From NCBI GenBank assembly GCA_013399115.1, contig VXAA01006072.1, positions 357,690 through 421,689 of the forward strand: a stretch of 64,000 bases of DNA, read 5' to 3'. Made by a program: the position numbers and the translations under genes. A model generated the notes under the pieces. It worked only from the letters and a program-made list of their open reading frames with translations. It made no database searches and was not told the DNA's origin. The stretch's first letter is position 1. The number at the start of each line of letters is the position of its first letter. The stretch is from Anseranas semipalmata. Its lineage: Eukaryota; Chordata; Aves; Anseriformes; Anseranatidae. This document shows positions 35,201-45,702 of this stretch, one piece after another.

Positions 35201-38200
35201 TTCACATGAGACGTTAGAATCTCACGAAGGTATTATCCTAAATCCTAAGCAACTATCCACTCTATAGTTAATCCATTAACAGAGAGAATATGATCTATGA
35301 TAAACATGATTTACCTATACAATTATAATTTACATTTTAATAAATAATGCTGCAACAAATACACCAAAGTATCTCATCTCTAGCATCTAATTTTGTTGAT
35401 GCTGGAGACGTTTCACTGCTTGCCATTTTTAATTTGAAGCTCCTGGGACTACTGACTTTTTAACTTGTTTATACTGTTCTCCAAGCAGGCCACCTGCATT
35501 TATTTCCAAAGAAAAAAAGCACCAAAGTGGTTGACAACTACTGTACATTGGAAATCAAGATGTCATCCTGCTCCGCCACATGGACTGCTGATTCCATCTG
35601 TGAGCCAGGACAGCAGGAACCAGCCCCGACAGGGCATCCTTCGGTTGTCCAAGGTGCACAAGCAACCACTGCATCAACAACAGACAGATCCGGCTTTTTC
35701 TGCCATCAAGCACAAGTTGCTTTCCTTCCTTTGCTGTCCCTTCTCTCTTCCCCTCGCCACCCATCCATGGGACGGTTTACATAGGAACGGATGCTGTTGG
35801 TCACAGTGATGCTCAGATTCCATAGAAACCAACATCAGATTAGCTTCTCAAATATGCTTGATCTGATAAAACTCTTGCTTGAAAGGCAAGCCGTTTTCAG
35901 ATTTATATAAAAGAAGGGTTTTAATGCACTTAGCCCTCATCTCCATTAAGCTGCTGAGAGTCAAAGGTGAGTTGCTACAGTTAAGGAACAGCTTTTAAAA
36001 AATTAACTAGTCTGCATGTGTATGCCACAGAAATGGTAGGAGCTTTAGTGAAGCAAAACAAAGAAATCCAGGTAATAAAACCCGCCTATTGGACTAGTCC
36101 CTGTAACCTGTAAAACTGAGGAAAAACAAGAAATTGCTTCTTCTTTACTGCAAATGGGTGCTACGGGCTTGGTCAATCCATCCTTCTACCACACTTTCAT
36201 ACAGCTGGCCCAGTAATGATTTCTCACAGTCTTCAGCATTATCGGTGTAACATTAATTAAAATATGTACTTACACTGGTACTTGTAGAGGAATGTATTTG
36301 ATTTGGTGTCCCAGCTGCCAGAAAGTCAGTGGAAATCCCACTACAGCACACTGTGCCCTCTAAAGAAAACCCTCCTGAGGCAGAGCTAGGATTCAGAACA
36401 ACTGTACAGAAGTAGTGCCCCTTGAACTCAAAGGCTGCACAGATATATTTTTCATCTTGCACGAACAGTGTGTTCAATTTTTAAAACGTACTCAGACAGA
36501 AGAGAAAATACATAAATAGGAGAAGCTTATCTGCCAAAGTGCATCCATTTACAGCTACGCAAACCAGCCCTGAGGGCAAGCATGCCGCAGGCTCAGAGGA
36601 CGCCCCGGCAGCAAACCCAGCTGCACCCCAACACCATTCCAGAACAGGCAGAACAGGTCTTTTCAGTACCAGTTGTTGACACTGCGGATGGGGATGTGTG
36701 TGCACAAAGAGGACATTCAGGACAGCTGAACCACAGAGCGAGGAGCTGACCACAGAGCAGAGTGCCTCTGAGATACTTAGGAATTTATTTATTTTTTAAT
36801 ATCAAGTAACTGAATAAGTTCATGGCTACCACTATGCAAATAAAAATTTTGGGTCACTCACCTGAGAAAACATTCATAAGCTGTTACATCACCAGAAGTA
36901 AGATCTGAATCCAGTTAAAGTCTTTTTTTCTTTCTTTCTTTTTTTTTTTTTCTTTTAGGTTTTGGTGGCATTCCTAAAAAGCAAGGCACTCAATAACAAG
37001 ACAGAGCACCTGAACCAGTATCAGTGAAAGACTTACTGGCTTAATTCTCTGCAGTAGTTTGCTAGAAGTGCATAAGAACATGCTTATTAGGGTATAAAGA
37101 TGAAAGGACTATAAATCTGTGCAAAAAAGCACAGTATCTTTAAAAAAGAAATACAGTGAAAAATAAAATCCCAAATGAAAACTAGACATCAGCTGTGACA
37201 GTGCTTGCTCAAGTCAGGGAATGATAACCAGTATTTCAAACTCTTCACGTTTACTTTTTTAAAATCAAAGAACGGCAGCTTCTCCCATTGATCTTTTTCA
37301 ATGTATTTAAAAATACAGAAATCACAGATTGTAATTTTTTTTTGTAATGGAAGAACCAGAATACATTGAAGATAGTCCAAGCCTTCAAAATGTTATTCTT
37401 TAAGTAGTAGTACATGTTAGTAAATAATTATCTACGAAACAGAAGAAATCAAGGAGGCTTTTCCACTGAGAGCATCTCTGCTTAAATCCTACCTGCTCTG
37501 CAATGGAATCTTTTTTTCTACTCCTTTATGTGCATGCTTTTAACATATATCTTAAAACCCCTGGGTTCAACCGTGCATTATTATATTTTAAAGCCTTTGG
37601 ATGGTAGCAGAAAAATGTTCTGCACTATAAAAACAGAACACAGCTGAGGTTTGATAGGTTTGCTTCTCTTTTCTACCCCACAAAACACTTTCTAAATGCT
37701 ATTAAAATTTAGCATGTGCCATAATAACCAAGCTGCATTTTTTCACATTTAAGTCAATTGACTTTCAAGTTTTATCTTTCCATGTACTTTGACTCAAATA
37801 AAGTTGTTTCCTCAGTTTGAGAGGACTGTAGAATCTCTTTCTTATGAGAAACAGTCCTATGAGCAAAAGCCTACATACTCAAAGTGCCATTGTCCATCAG
37901 AGACAAAGCAGAAAAGTTCTAAAATGTTTTATTCCGGCTACAGTTGGAATGAATAAAAAAACCACACAAAACCAATAAAATTAAATAGAAGATATTACTA
38001 TGAGCAGAAAACGGACAGGAGCATCAGAGAACAGTCTGCGCTCGGAGCCACATGACTAGGAAAACCTTATTCGTCAGCTCCTAATGTTGAGCTCTTATCT
38101 CAGCCATCAAGGCATGTGTTATGCACGGACCTTTAAAAGATGCCCCTGTGTTGTTTACTGGGCATGGCTTCGCATGCAGAGGGCTAAGTCTAACCTGGCA

Positions 38201-39959
38201 ATCGTTACTTGCTTGGCTCCTCTAGAGTTCGAGCTCCTTACAAGGGTTCACAAATGTGCTTCCCCAGAAAGTGTTTTGTCTTAGCTAAAACCCAGAATAA
38301 GGCTAACAGAACGCCTGGCTTCAAAAAACAAGACCTCTCTACCTTTACCTAATTTCAGTTCAAAGTACAAGGCTACAGAATTACTCTGCTCCCCAGCACC
38401 TCAGAGCACTCACTGCTGCCTCCCTGTGCTTGCACTGTAGCGCTAATGCTGCGAGAAAGTTGAAGAGTGTTTATTATGTTCATCTAAGTGGGAGTTCAAA
38501 GCAATAAATCCTGTGATCTGTATGAAAAGGTGCAGACATCGCACAAAAAGTATCCTGAGCGGAGCTCAGGGCTGGGATGCTGGCAGCGGTGTCACCTGCG
38601 ATTTAGCAGCCTTTGCTGGCCAAGCTGCAGACAGAGCAAGCTGAAGTGTAAACACCCTAACACCATCTGACAGGAGGAAAGTAAAAATAAACATAATAAA
38701 TCAAACTGAATGGCTATTACAATGTAAAGTTCGGTTTTGTACCTCTTTCACGTCAAGGGAGCTTACAGCCAGGCTCCTTTCGTTGTTACCTGGGGCTCTG
38801 TTCTTTACAGCAAATTGGACCTTTCGCTCCGAAAGAAATAATTACTCTCTGCGGAGAAGGGAGCTGGTCATGAATGCTGATATGACACACAATGTCACCT
38901 TGCCAGTCAAAGGAGGGCTCTGGCACTCGAGCTTGGGCTCCGTCCAAATGCCGATCTCTCTCTCGTAATGGAGGTCACCTCTCCACAGAATTCGTTGACG
39001 ATTTCCAAAACGACAAGGAAGAAAGCTCCTGTCAGCACTCTTTAGGAGAGAAAAAGACTGTAAAGGGAGGACAGAAATAGGGAAGAATGCAGGCAAAGGT
39101 CACTTTTTACATAAACTGGATGGCTACTGAGGCGTAGCGGGGTCCAAAATTAACTCCTGGAAATGCTTATCCCGACACAGATCAGTCTGCCTAAAAATGC
39201 TGGACTTGCGCTGCTAGCAAAGGTTCCTTCCAGATTAAGTTCAGAACCTGGTTGTACACCACAGCCTGTCTTCATCAGAAAAGGCTGCATTTTGTGTACT
39301 GTCCGTAGTTTGGGTTTCAAACATCTTTATTTTTAAATTAGTAAGTGCCTGTGCTGCCTTGCCTAAAAGGCAAGTCCCATCGTAGTGACATCCCTGAAGG
39401 AGCATTCTTGAACAAAAAGTTCTGCTTTCCCACCGAATACTGCAAACAGCATCTCCATAAGACACACTACATCTGAATTTTTCACTAGACTATTTTTGTC
39501 AGCACAGGGTCAGATCCTGGATTCAGCAGCAGCATCTCTCCTTGCCTTCGGCGTACTGAGTCATACCTATGTGGTCCGTGCACAATTAGATCCATCTCTG
39601 CAGTGTCTCTAAAGCTACAAACATAATTACAACAATCAGATCGTGCTAACATGTAGGAAGGGGAATAATTTACATCTGAACTGTAGCCAAATCGAAGCAG
39701 AAGACAGCTTTGAAATAGGACCTAGCAACATATTTAACTAGAAAATAGTTTCATTTAGAGTTACAGATCCAATGTAAGGAATCATAATATGAACATGCCT
39801 CCTTAGAGCTCTATAAGGATACAGAGACTAAAGTGACCTAAATCTAAATTACGTTCAAACGAACGCTGAGGAAGAGAAGGGAAAAAAAAAAAAGCCAACA
39901 ACATACAACAAGCTTCACTCCATCTCCCCCCGCACTCTGCCTCAGTGAACAAAGTACAA
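35201..39959. other. Unique DNA, no gene recognised
   Basis: AT-rich, with open frames up to 114 codons and no recognised product. At 36,921-36,958 a long T/C tract ends in TTTTAG, an excellent acceptor-like string on the plus strand, but no donor follows in an open frame. On the minus strand there is a strong donor-like site (TCTCAG|GTGAGT) at about 36,858-36,862, again without a partner. These are not called as exons. Confidence 0.5.
36921..36956 (+). repeat. T-rich TTTC-type low-complexity tract
   Basis: About 36 bases of T with regularly spaced C (TTTC units), ending in TAGG. It is simple-sequence DNA that happens to look like a polypyrimidine tract. Confidence 0.65.
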
Positions 39960-39987
39960 TGTAGTTGGAGTAGAAAATCCAACTACA
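39960..39987. repeat. Perfect hairpin, 10-bp stem and 8-base loop
   Basis: TGTAGTTGGA (39,960-39,969) and TCCAACTACA (39,978-39,987) are exact reverse complements around the loop GTAGAAAA. The right arm is the first copy of a motif that recurs 38 bases later in the adjoining tandem repeat. Confidence 0.75.
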
Positions 39988-40030
39988 AAAAATTACAAAT
40001 TTGGAAAATTACAAATCCAATTACAAAAAA
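39979..40030 (+). repeat. Degenerate 38-bp tandem motif
   Basis: CCAACTACAAAAAA at 39,979 recurs as CCAATTACAAAAAA at 40,017. The intervening sequence itself carries ATTACAAAT twice. It looks like local slippage or duplication in A-rich DNA. Confidence 0.55.
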
Positions 40031-41134
40031 GTAAAAAAGAAAATATCAGGCAATGAGATAGAAAACAGAACGTTTTTGTAGATGGCAGAAAATTTACAGC
40101 AGGTAGAAATTAGGAAATTCTTTCTCAACTCAGGTAGAACATTAGGAAATCTTCATGGCAGTGTGATTTATTACGTTTTAAAATCACCTCCTGGCCAAGT
40201 GACGGAAGTTTCATCATCTGAAACATTTTAGATTCTGCACAATATTAGAAAATATACTGCAGGGCACAATCCAACTTTGGCTCAAAAGACAGGATAAATC
40301 ACTTAATAGATTTTCCCTATACATAGTTTCCATAGTTCAAGACACGTTAAAATTACAAAGAATTAACAAAGGAAATTTTGTATTATATCATACTTGATTA
40401 TGATTTTCTTCAACTGACAGCACTATTGCTGCAGGGGAGGGAAGCAAACTTGAACCATATTGCCAAATGGGCCATTTATGCCCCAAACCTGAGGGAATGA
40501 ACTTGTGTGCTTTTAACAAGGACTTATTTATGAACAGTTTGAAAAACCAGTGCATTTATCTCCCTGTAATTTGCTCCCAAGTCACGTGACAAGGCATACA
40601 CGATGCTCACCCCGCAGCAGACTAGGAGCATTCACTCACTGCAGCTCGTTTGCTCATCTGTAGGTAACGTACACGTGCCGAATCCCTTTCTTAAGGCCTT
40701 GTGAGCAAGCCGTAACTAAAAAATACTTAGCAAACTCTTTCCCTGTATTTTTTCCTTTCTTACTTTACCAGTACCAGAAAATATAGAAGGTGGAAAACAA
40801 TGCAGCTGTAAATTCAGGTTATAATCTACTGTCCCAAGGAAGCTCTTGGACATTCTCCCTAACTCACAGGAGCCAGGGACTTTTTAAAGCAAATTGCCTC
40901 TGCTACACATATTTGGTCTGAGGAGGACAATTTATAGCCACTGGCAGTTCCACAAATATCCATGATTCCATGATTTAGTTCCCCAAATATTTGTCTCCCA
41001 TGAAAGCTGAGAACCTCTGAATTTTACCGGAGTTTTTACAAGTCAGACAAAAGCTATTAATAAGACTGAAAACTACAATATCCCCAAAGGGGGATGGGAA
41101 AAGAAATCAACACTAGAAGTAAAGATTAAGTGAA
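40031..41134. other. Unique DNA, no gene; possible CR1 tail inside
   Basis: AT-rich and anonymous, with no open frame of note. The only repeat-like signal is an octamer pair at 40,955-40,973, listed separately. Confidence 0.45.
40947..40974 (+). mobile_element. Possible CR1 octamer tail
   Basis: TATCCATGATTCCATGATT is two diverged copies of the ATTCTATG octamer that ends CR1 elements, preceded by a TTCCACAAA string that can be aligned to the CR1 'ttccaaccyaaa' end. Only about 28 bases are involved, so chance is a real alternative. Confidence 0.3.
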
Positions 41135-41342
41135 GCTGCTGTGACAGATGGTGTTCTACAAAAGGTCAACCCTTGGCTCATTCTGATGTTCATTATTTAT
41201 TAACAATCTTTCTAACATTGGCATTACAGCAAGAGTCCAGCATTATGCAGATAATAAAATGCTATTTTATAGTTCAAGGTCTCCTGTAGGTATAGCAAAA
41301 AGTTTACAAAGTGATTCCAACATGCTGCACAGCACTTTTGAG
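41135..41342 (+). pseudogene. Degenerate non-LTR reverse-transcriptase fragment, not CR1-like
   Basis: In the frame starting at 41,141 the sequence encodes VTDGVLQ. After a one-base shift near 41,162 it encodes STLGS, an in-frame TGA (41,184-41,186), then SLFINNL, a 15-residue linker, and YADN at 41,244-41,255, followed by LFYSSRSP and SLQSDSNML. The order (V-T-x-G-V-x-Q, S-x-LG, LF-x-x-FIN-[ND]-L, [FY]-A-D-D) is that of the catalytic palm of LINE reverse transcriptases. The second catalytic Asp is Asn. The linker and the YSS-SP-SLQSD block differ from CR1 ('ECTLSKFADDTKLGG...') and are more like L2, Rex or jockey-type elements of other vertebrates. Frameshift, stop and Asp loss show it is dead. 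The clade is not resolved. Confidence 0.7.
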
Positions 41343-42079
41343 GATACGTGTACTGGCAAGTCCATGGAAAATTTGCAAAATAAAGATGAAATTGAATGGG
41401 AAAAGCTTCATAGCACTGCTAGACCGGAGGAGACTCTCTAGTAACTCTGATGGATGCTGACTTGCTTCTCCCCTGCCAACAGGGTGCACCTTGAGTCAGG
41501 GTGAGCTGTAACAGCAGCTGCTACCTCATCTGTCTGTATTCCAGTTCATGGATATTTTTTCACCACAGTCTCCCATTCCTTACCCAGAACGAGACAGCCA
41601 AGGTGGTATCTGTTAGAATCGACTGCTGTTTGTAACAACTCACGAGTTATACCTGTCAGGAAGTCCAACAGGAAGTCTTCTTTATTTAGCTGCATTACAT
41701 TTATAAACATTTTAATAACAGAGACTTTTTTCAAAAAAAATTTCCAAAGCACCAATGAGAAAAGCAGGGAAAGAGAGCAAACAAGGCAACAAAAGAAGAA
41801 ATTTCATCCTATTCAGTAGTTGTCAAGGAGCAGCGTGGAATTGTCCTTGTGATGAAACCAATATACCAAGAGAGAAATTCCTATTTGCCAACAGCAGTCC
41901 CACTAACAGGCTAGTCCCTGCCCGCCTAGGAGCTGTAGGTTTACACGGCACAGAAAATGACCCTGTTGCCCCCAGCAGCAAACTTACTTCCAGAGAAATC
42001 CGCACGTTCCCGCACTGCAATATGCATTAAAAAAAAACACAAAGGAAGAGTCTGGCTCAAGTTTGATTAAACCTGCGTT

Positions 42080-42260
42080 TGTCAACACCTGCGTTCCCGC
42101 GTGCCCGCCTGCAGCTCTGCTGCGACGCCCTCCCTGGGGCAGCCCCGCCGGGCCCTGGCTGCGCAGGCACGAGCGCTGCGGCCTGGAGCCAGCTGGTGGG
42201 GCTCAGCAGCGGCTGCCACAGCCCGATTAACCCCCGCCTGCATGATCCCGGCTCTTTGGG
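42080..42260. promoter_or_regulatory. GC-rich, CpG-containing patch
   Basis: A sharply GC-rich segment (strings such as GCCCCGCCGGGCCC) in AT-rich surroundings. Frames of 100 and 117 codons on opposite strands are open across it with no known domain. It is similar in kind to the other patches; function unknown. Confidence 0.3.
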
Positions 42261-43950
42261 GCTGAAGGGAGTTAGGGAAGCCACCAGGAGGTCTGAGAGG
42301 TGCCTACCTTCAAGGAATGCACCTAGAGGAAGAGAAGACAACAACCTTCCGTTGGAATATCTCAGTATTTTGAAAAAATAAGTCAAACGTGTCATTTGGC
42401 ATCTTTGCAAGGCATTAGGAACCAGTGCACGACACTGAGGTAGTACACTTTATTTTAGGCTTGGCCACAGTACTAAGACACACAGCATAAACAGAAACCC
42501 ATGAAGTAAATTCTGCATTTGTTCATATTTTTTGCTTTGATGATATCTCTTTGCTTTCTTTCTATACAAAGACATGTAAGCGTAGCAGTTCTGTTTGTTA
42601 TAAGTTAAAAATCTGAAAATGCAGATTTTTGCCTATTTTTTGTTGTTGTTTTTTACTAGAGTGCAATCTATTTTTTCTAGCTTCAGGTGTGCGTAATCAG
42701 AAAGACGAGCTTATACAATACAGATGTTATTGCTAAAGCCAAACCAAAATAAAACCTGGAAGATAACACTGACAAAAATAAGAAACGTTTCTGTTACAGT
42801 AACCCCACTACTGCCTCTGAGGAATGACAGGCATAAGCATGATTACATCAATAAAAAATAAAAACACCATAAAAAGTAGTCAGGCAGAGATAAGTTTATT
42901 ACTAATTATCAGCAGCCTGACATGCCCTGACTCCTTGTAAAATAAAATGAAGTCCATTCTTAATATCTGCTTGCATGGCTTCCAGATAACAGACAAATTC
43001 ACTTCAAGGTCACAACTCGTTGCAAGTCAAGAGTTTTAACTACAGGCAGGGAAAGCACCAAAGGCCTCCTCCTTCCCAAAGAACTGAGAGTACGAGAGCA
43101 CAGCTGTGTTTTGTTTTGCCTTTCTCTTTAATGATTGATTATCAATAAGTATAAATTAAAGTCCATTTTAGAGATAGGGTAAGTTCTACATACAGATCTA
43201 CAGGATCTATAAAGTCCCAAAGTATTTGGGATACCCTGGGTTTTTATCCAAGAAAATTACTCATGCTTGGAAATTAGTTAATCAATTTCTATCTGTCATG
43301 CCACTAAGCGAGTAAATGCCATTCACGAAGCTTTACCTGAACTCATAAGGACAGAAGAAATGTGCACACAAATAATAAACCAAAAACACGTTAGCTTCCA
43401 TTATCAAGTAATCCAAAAAGAATTAGATTGCTCCCTAAATAACTGGAGAACAGTGAAAACCTTCTGGAAATGAAAATTTTATGCTCTTATTTTTGTCTGC
43501 CGGCTGCCCCAAAACAAAAGCTTAATTTTTCTCCACAGATTTCAAGAGGTAAGCCGGACCTCACAGCACCCAAATGTCAAAGAGCTACGCTGTAGATCTG
43601 CTGGACTTGTGAAGCTCTGATGAGTCCAGCAGGAGAGCTTTACACTTAATGTGCAATTTTATGGGATGCCAACGCTGCCTTTCAAGTGCAGAACTGCGTT
43701 TGCATTGAAAGGCCCCAGACAGCCTGGAGGTACACCTCTGGTTTGCAAGAGGTGCTGGGGATTGCTCTGTACAACAGCAGCAAGCATAAAATGTAAATGA
43801 GGTAGTGGCACGGGCAGCAGTGCGGGAGCAAGAGCTATAACTGAGTGCAAAAAGCTGAGCTTCCACTATCGAGCCTATCCTAAGCTACATCACTGTTCTG
43901 ACTGACTCAAGGGTGCAGGCAGACCCCAGTGCTGCCCCTCGGGAGACAGA

Positions 43951-43961
43951 CCCCCCCCCCC
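43951..43961. repeat. Run of 11 C
   Basis: Uninterrupted C tract, a likely site of length error or length polymorphism. Confidence 0.8.
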
Positions 43962-44575
43962 TTTGGTGCGCTAGCTGCGTGCAACACCAACGTGCAAGCA
44001 ATACCCAGTGCTACAGGCCGTCCTGTTGGCTAACAATTTCCAAACATGGCTGGAGAGATGAGTAAATTTTCCTCTGTGTGACAGCTCAGAAGGTAACGGA
44101 ACAGGGTCCTCTCCCAGCACTTCCAGAAGCATCTCTACTATCTGCGATTCACTACCTTGCAAAAAGCCTCAACGGTTTAAGAGTTTAACGCACTAAATGC
44201 CTCCCCCCATCGTGTGTTGATCCACAATATCCTAAGCAAGTGCTACTTATTTATCAGCATAGACTTTTGTATCAAATGCCCCAGACCTGACACTTTCATG
44301 ACTGTTTCAATTTTCTGCTCTTCGCTTTTCTGTTTTATAGCCAGTACAATTCAAAGCCAGGGCATATCACTTTGTTCTCTTCTATAAAGGCTCTTTTCAC
44401 TTGTGCACTCTCAGCTTGCTTTTTCCCTTGGTCTACCCCTTATGATTTGGCCATAAGAGCACAACATTTACACTTCCATAAATGTCAAACCAAAGTAATG
44501 TATAAGTTTATTTTATCTCACAATGCTGGGGTTTACTTGTAGCTGTTTGTGGAGTAAAAAACCTCCAAGAAGTAC

Positions 44576-44724
44576 TGAATACTTTCTGTGCTTTCTTCTG
44601 AAAGTGCAGGGCCGGATGGCATAGCACATGAAACTGAGATCCTACTGCCAGAACCTGGAACACATCACATGCGGAAATCTTTACTTTCAGATTTAATCTG
44701 GAACTACAAAACTGCAAGGTTAAG
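44576..44724 (+). pseudogene. Possible LINE reverse-transcriptase N-terminal motif
   Basis: The plus-strand frame through 44,603 encodes ESAGPDGIAHE, which matches the (K)SAGPDGI(P)xE motif near the start of many LINE reverse-transcriptase domains. A neighbouring frame just upstream encodes LQEVLNT, resembling the EVxxxL helix that precedes it, so a one-base shift would join them. Downstream residues do not continue as a clear reverse transcriptase. A run of A follows at 44,727. The match is short and could be chance. Confidence 0.3.
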
Positions 44725-45177
44725 AAAAAAAAAAAAAAAGAGCAGATAACCCATCTTCCATATCTTAACTTCAAAATGTTGACTTAACTTTCGTACTGTG
44801 TTCTACAACCAGACAAAATATTGATGATACATTTCCACTAAAAATACACTATTAGCTCCCAGCACTGCCTCCATGATACGATATACACATCTATAACAGC
44901 TGTCTTTGGCAACAAGGATATTTAGTTGGAAGGCAATGTACTTTTTATGACCTGGCTGCCCCCCAAGAAAGGAGCCCGTCTTTAGCCATCCAAGCAGTTG
45001 TACCACAGTGAAGTAAGAGCACTCAACAAGAGACAGAAAAGCCTTCCATATTCTCCACGCATTTTCTAAACTACAGCAATTTTCAACAGTTTGAATTTAT
45101 GTCTGTGAAAAGTTTAATGAACTTTTAATAAATTCCTGAGAAAAAGCTAACAGTGACAGGTGTTATTTTTGGATTTT

Positions 45178-45203
45178 CACAGAATCACACAGAATCACAG
45201 AAT
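45178..45203 (-). mobile_element. CR1 octamer tail, minus strand
   Basis: CACAGAATCACACAGAATCACAGAAT is repeated AGAATCAC, the reverse complement of the ATTCTGTG octamer tail of CR1. Unlike the 15.1-kb copy, the usual GGTTGGAAAAGACC block is not visible to its right, so the element body is either absent or too diverged. Confidence 0.6.
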
Positions 45204-45671
45204 TTTCTGGATTTTGTATTCTGTCCTCACCAGGAGTTTGGTCAGAAGCATGCGTGTTGGTCGTAAGGCAGCTTGAACACTGCAGCATCTGAGCGCAATG
45301 AAATTATCAGCAGACACTTCATAGGAGCAGAGAGCGTGATGTCTTTGCATATAAGGATTGTGGGAAATCAACATGCTCTTTTCAAAGAAATGGCACAGCC
45401 TGGGTGCAATAGCAATTAGCAACGTGACAACTCTGAAGCCAGCAAGACGGATTGATGCGTAAGGTAAAGCTGCCATACCATCAGAGCAGCTAGAGCACAG
45501 ATCTGTTTCGGGGTATTCTCCCGTCAGCCTTGTTATCTAAAACAAAGCAAACAGAACTCAGACTCCAAGCAGGAAGGCAACATCCTGCTGTGATGTCTGA
45601 GCTAGCCTGTGCCAATATCCATCATGCAATTAGAAGAACTGAACAACAAACGCCTTCAAGATTTTTTATAC
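45204..45671. other. Interval between two outward-facing CR1 tails
   Basis: About 470 bases of unrecognised sequence bounded by CR1 tails in opposite orientation, each with its 3' end pointing outward. A minus-strand frame of 93 codons (45,195-45,473) occupies more than half of the interval and runs into the left tail. Its product (start MAALPYASIRL) matches nothing I know. See the findings for interpretations. Confidence 0.4.
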
Positions 45672-45702
45672 GCCCCTCTCCCAAACCGTTCTATGATTCT
45701 GT
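45672..45702 (+). mobile_element. CR1 3' terminus, plus strand
   Basis: CCAAACCGTTCTATGATTCT followed by GT matches the CR1 end 'ccaaaccattctatgattctat' at about 19 of 22 positions by eye. The element is on the plus strand and 5'-truncated so far that no further body is recognisable. Confidence 0.6.

Larger units (their letters stand above)
41343..45177. other. Mostly unique DNA, no host gene recognised
   Basis: The frame that carries the reverse-transcriptase motifs stays open to 41,438, but the residues after about 41,342 are not reverse-transcriptase-like. The stretch holds a GC-rich patch (42,080-42,260), a run of 11 C (43,951-43,961), a possible LINE motif at 44,576-44,724 and an A-rich run near 44,727. 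Open frames of up to 117 codons have no recognised product. Confidence 0.45.

Noticed and set aside
36921..37040. Strong polypyrimidine tract plus TAG resembling a splice acceptor
   Set aside because: The tract is TTTC simple sequence. Downstream frames close quickly and no donor is found at exon distance.
44255..44290. Minus-strand SGAFDT string resembling the SKAFDT reverse-transcriptase motif
   Set aside because: Residues on both sides do not match any LINE and stops lie close by; a six-residue match is expected by chance.
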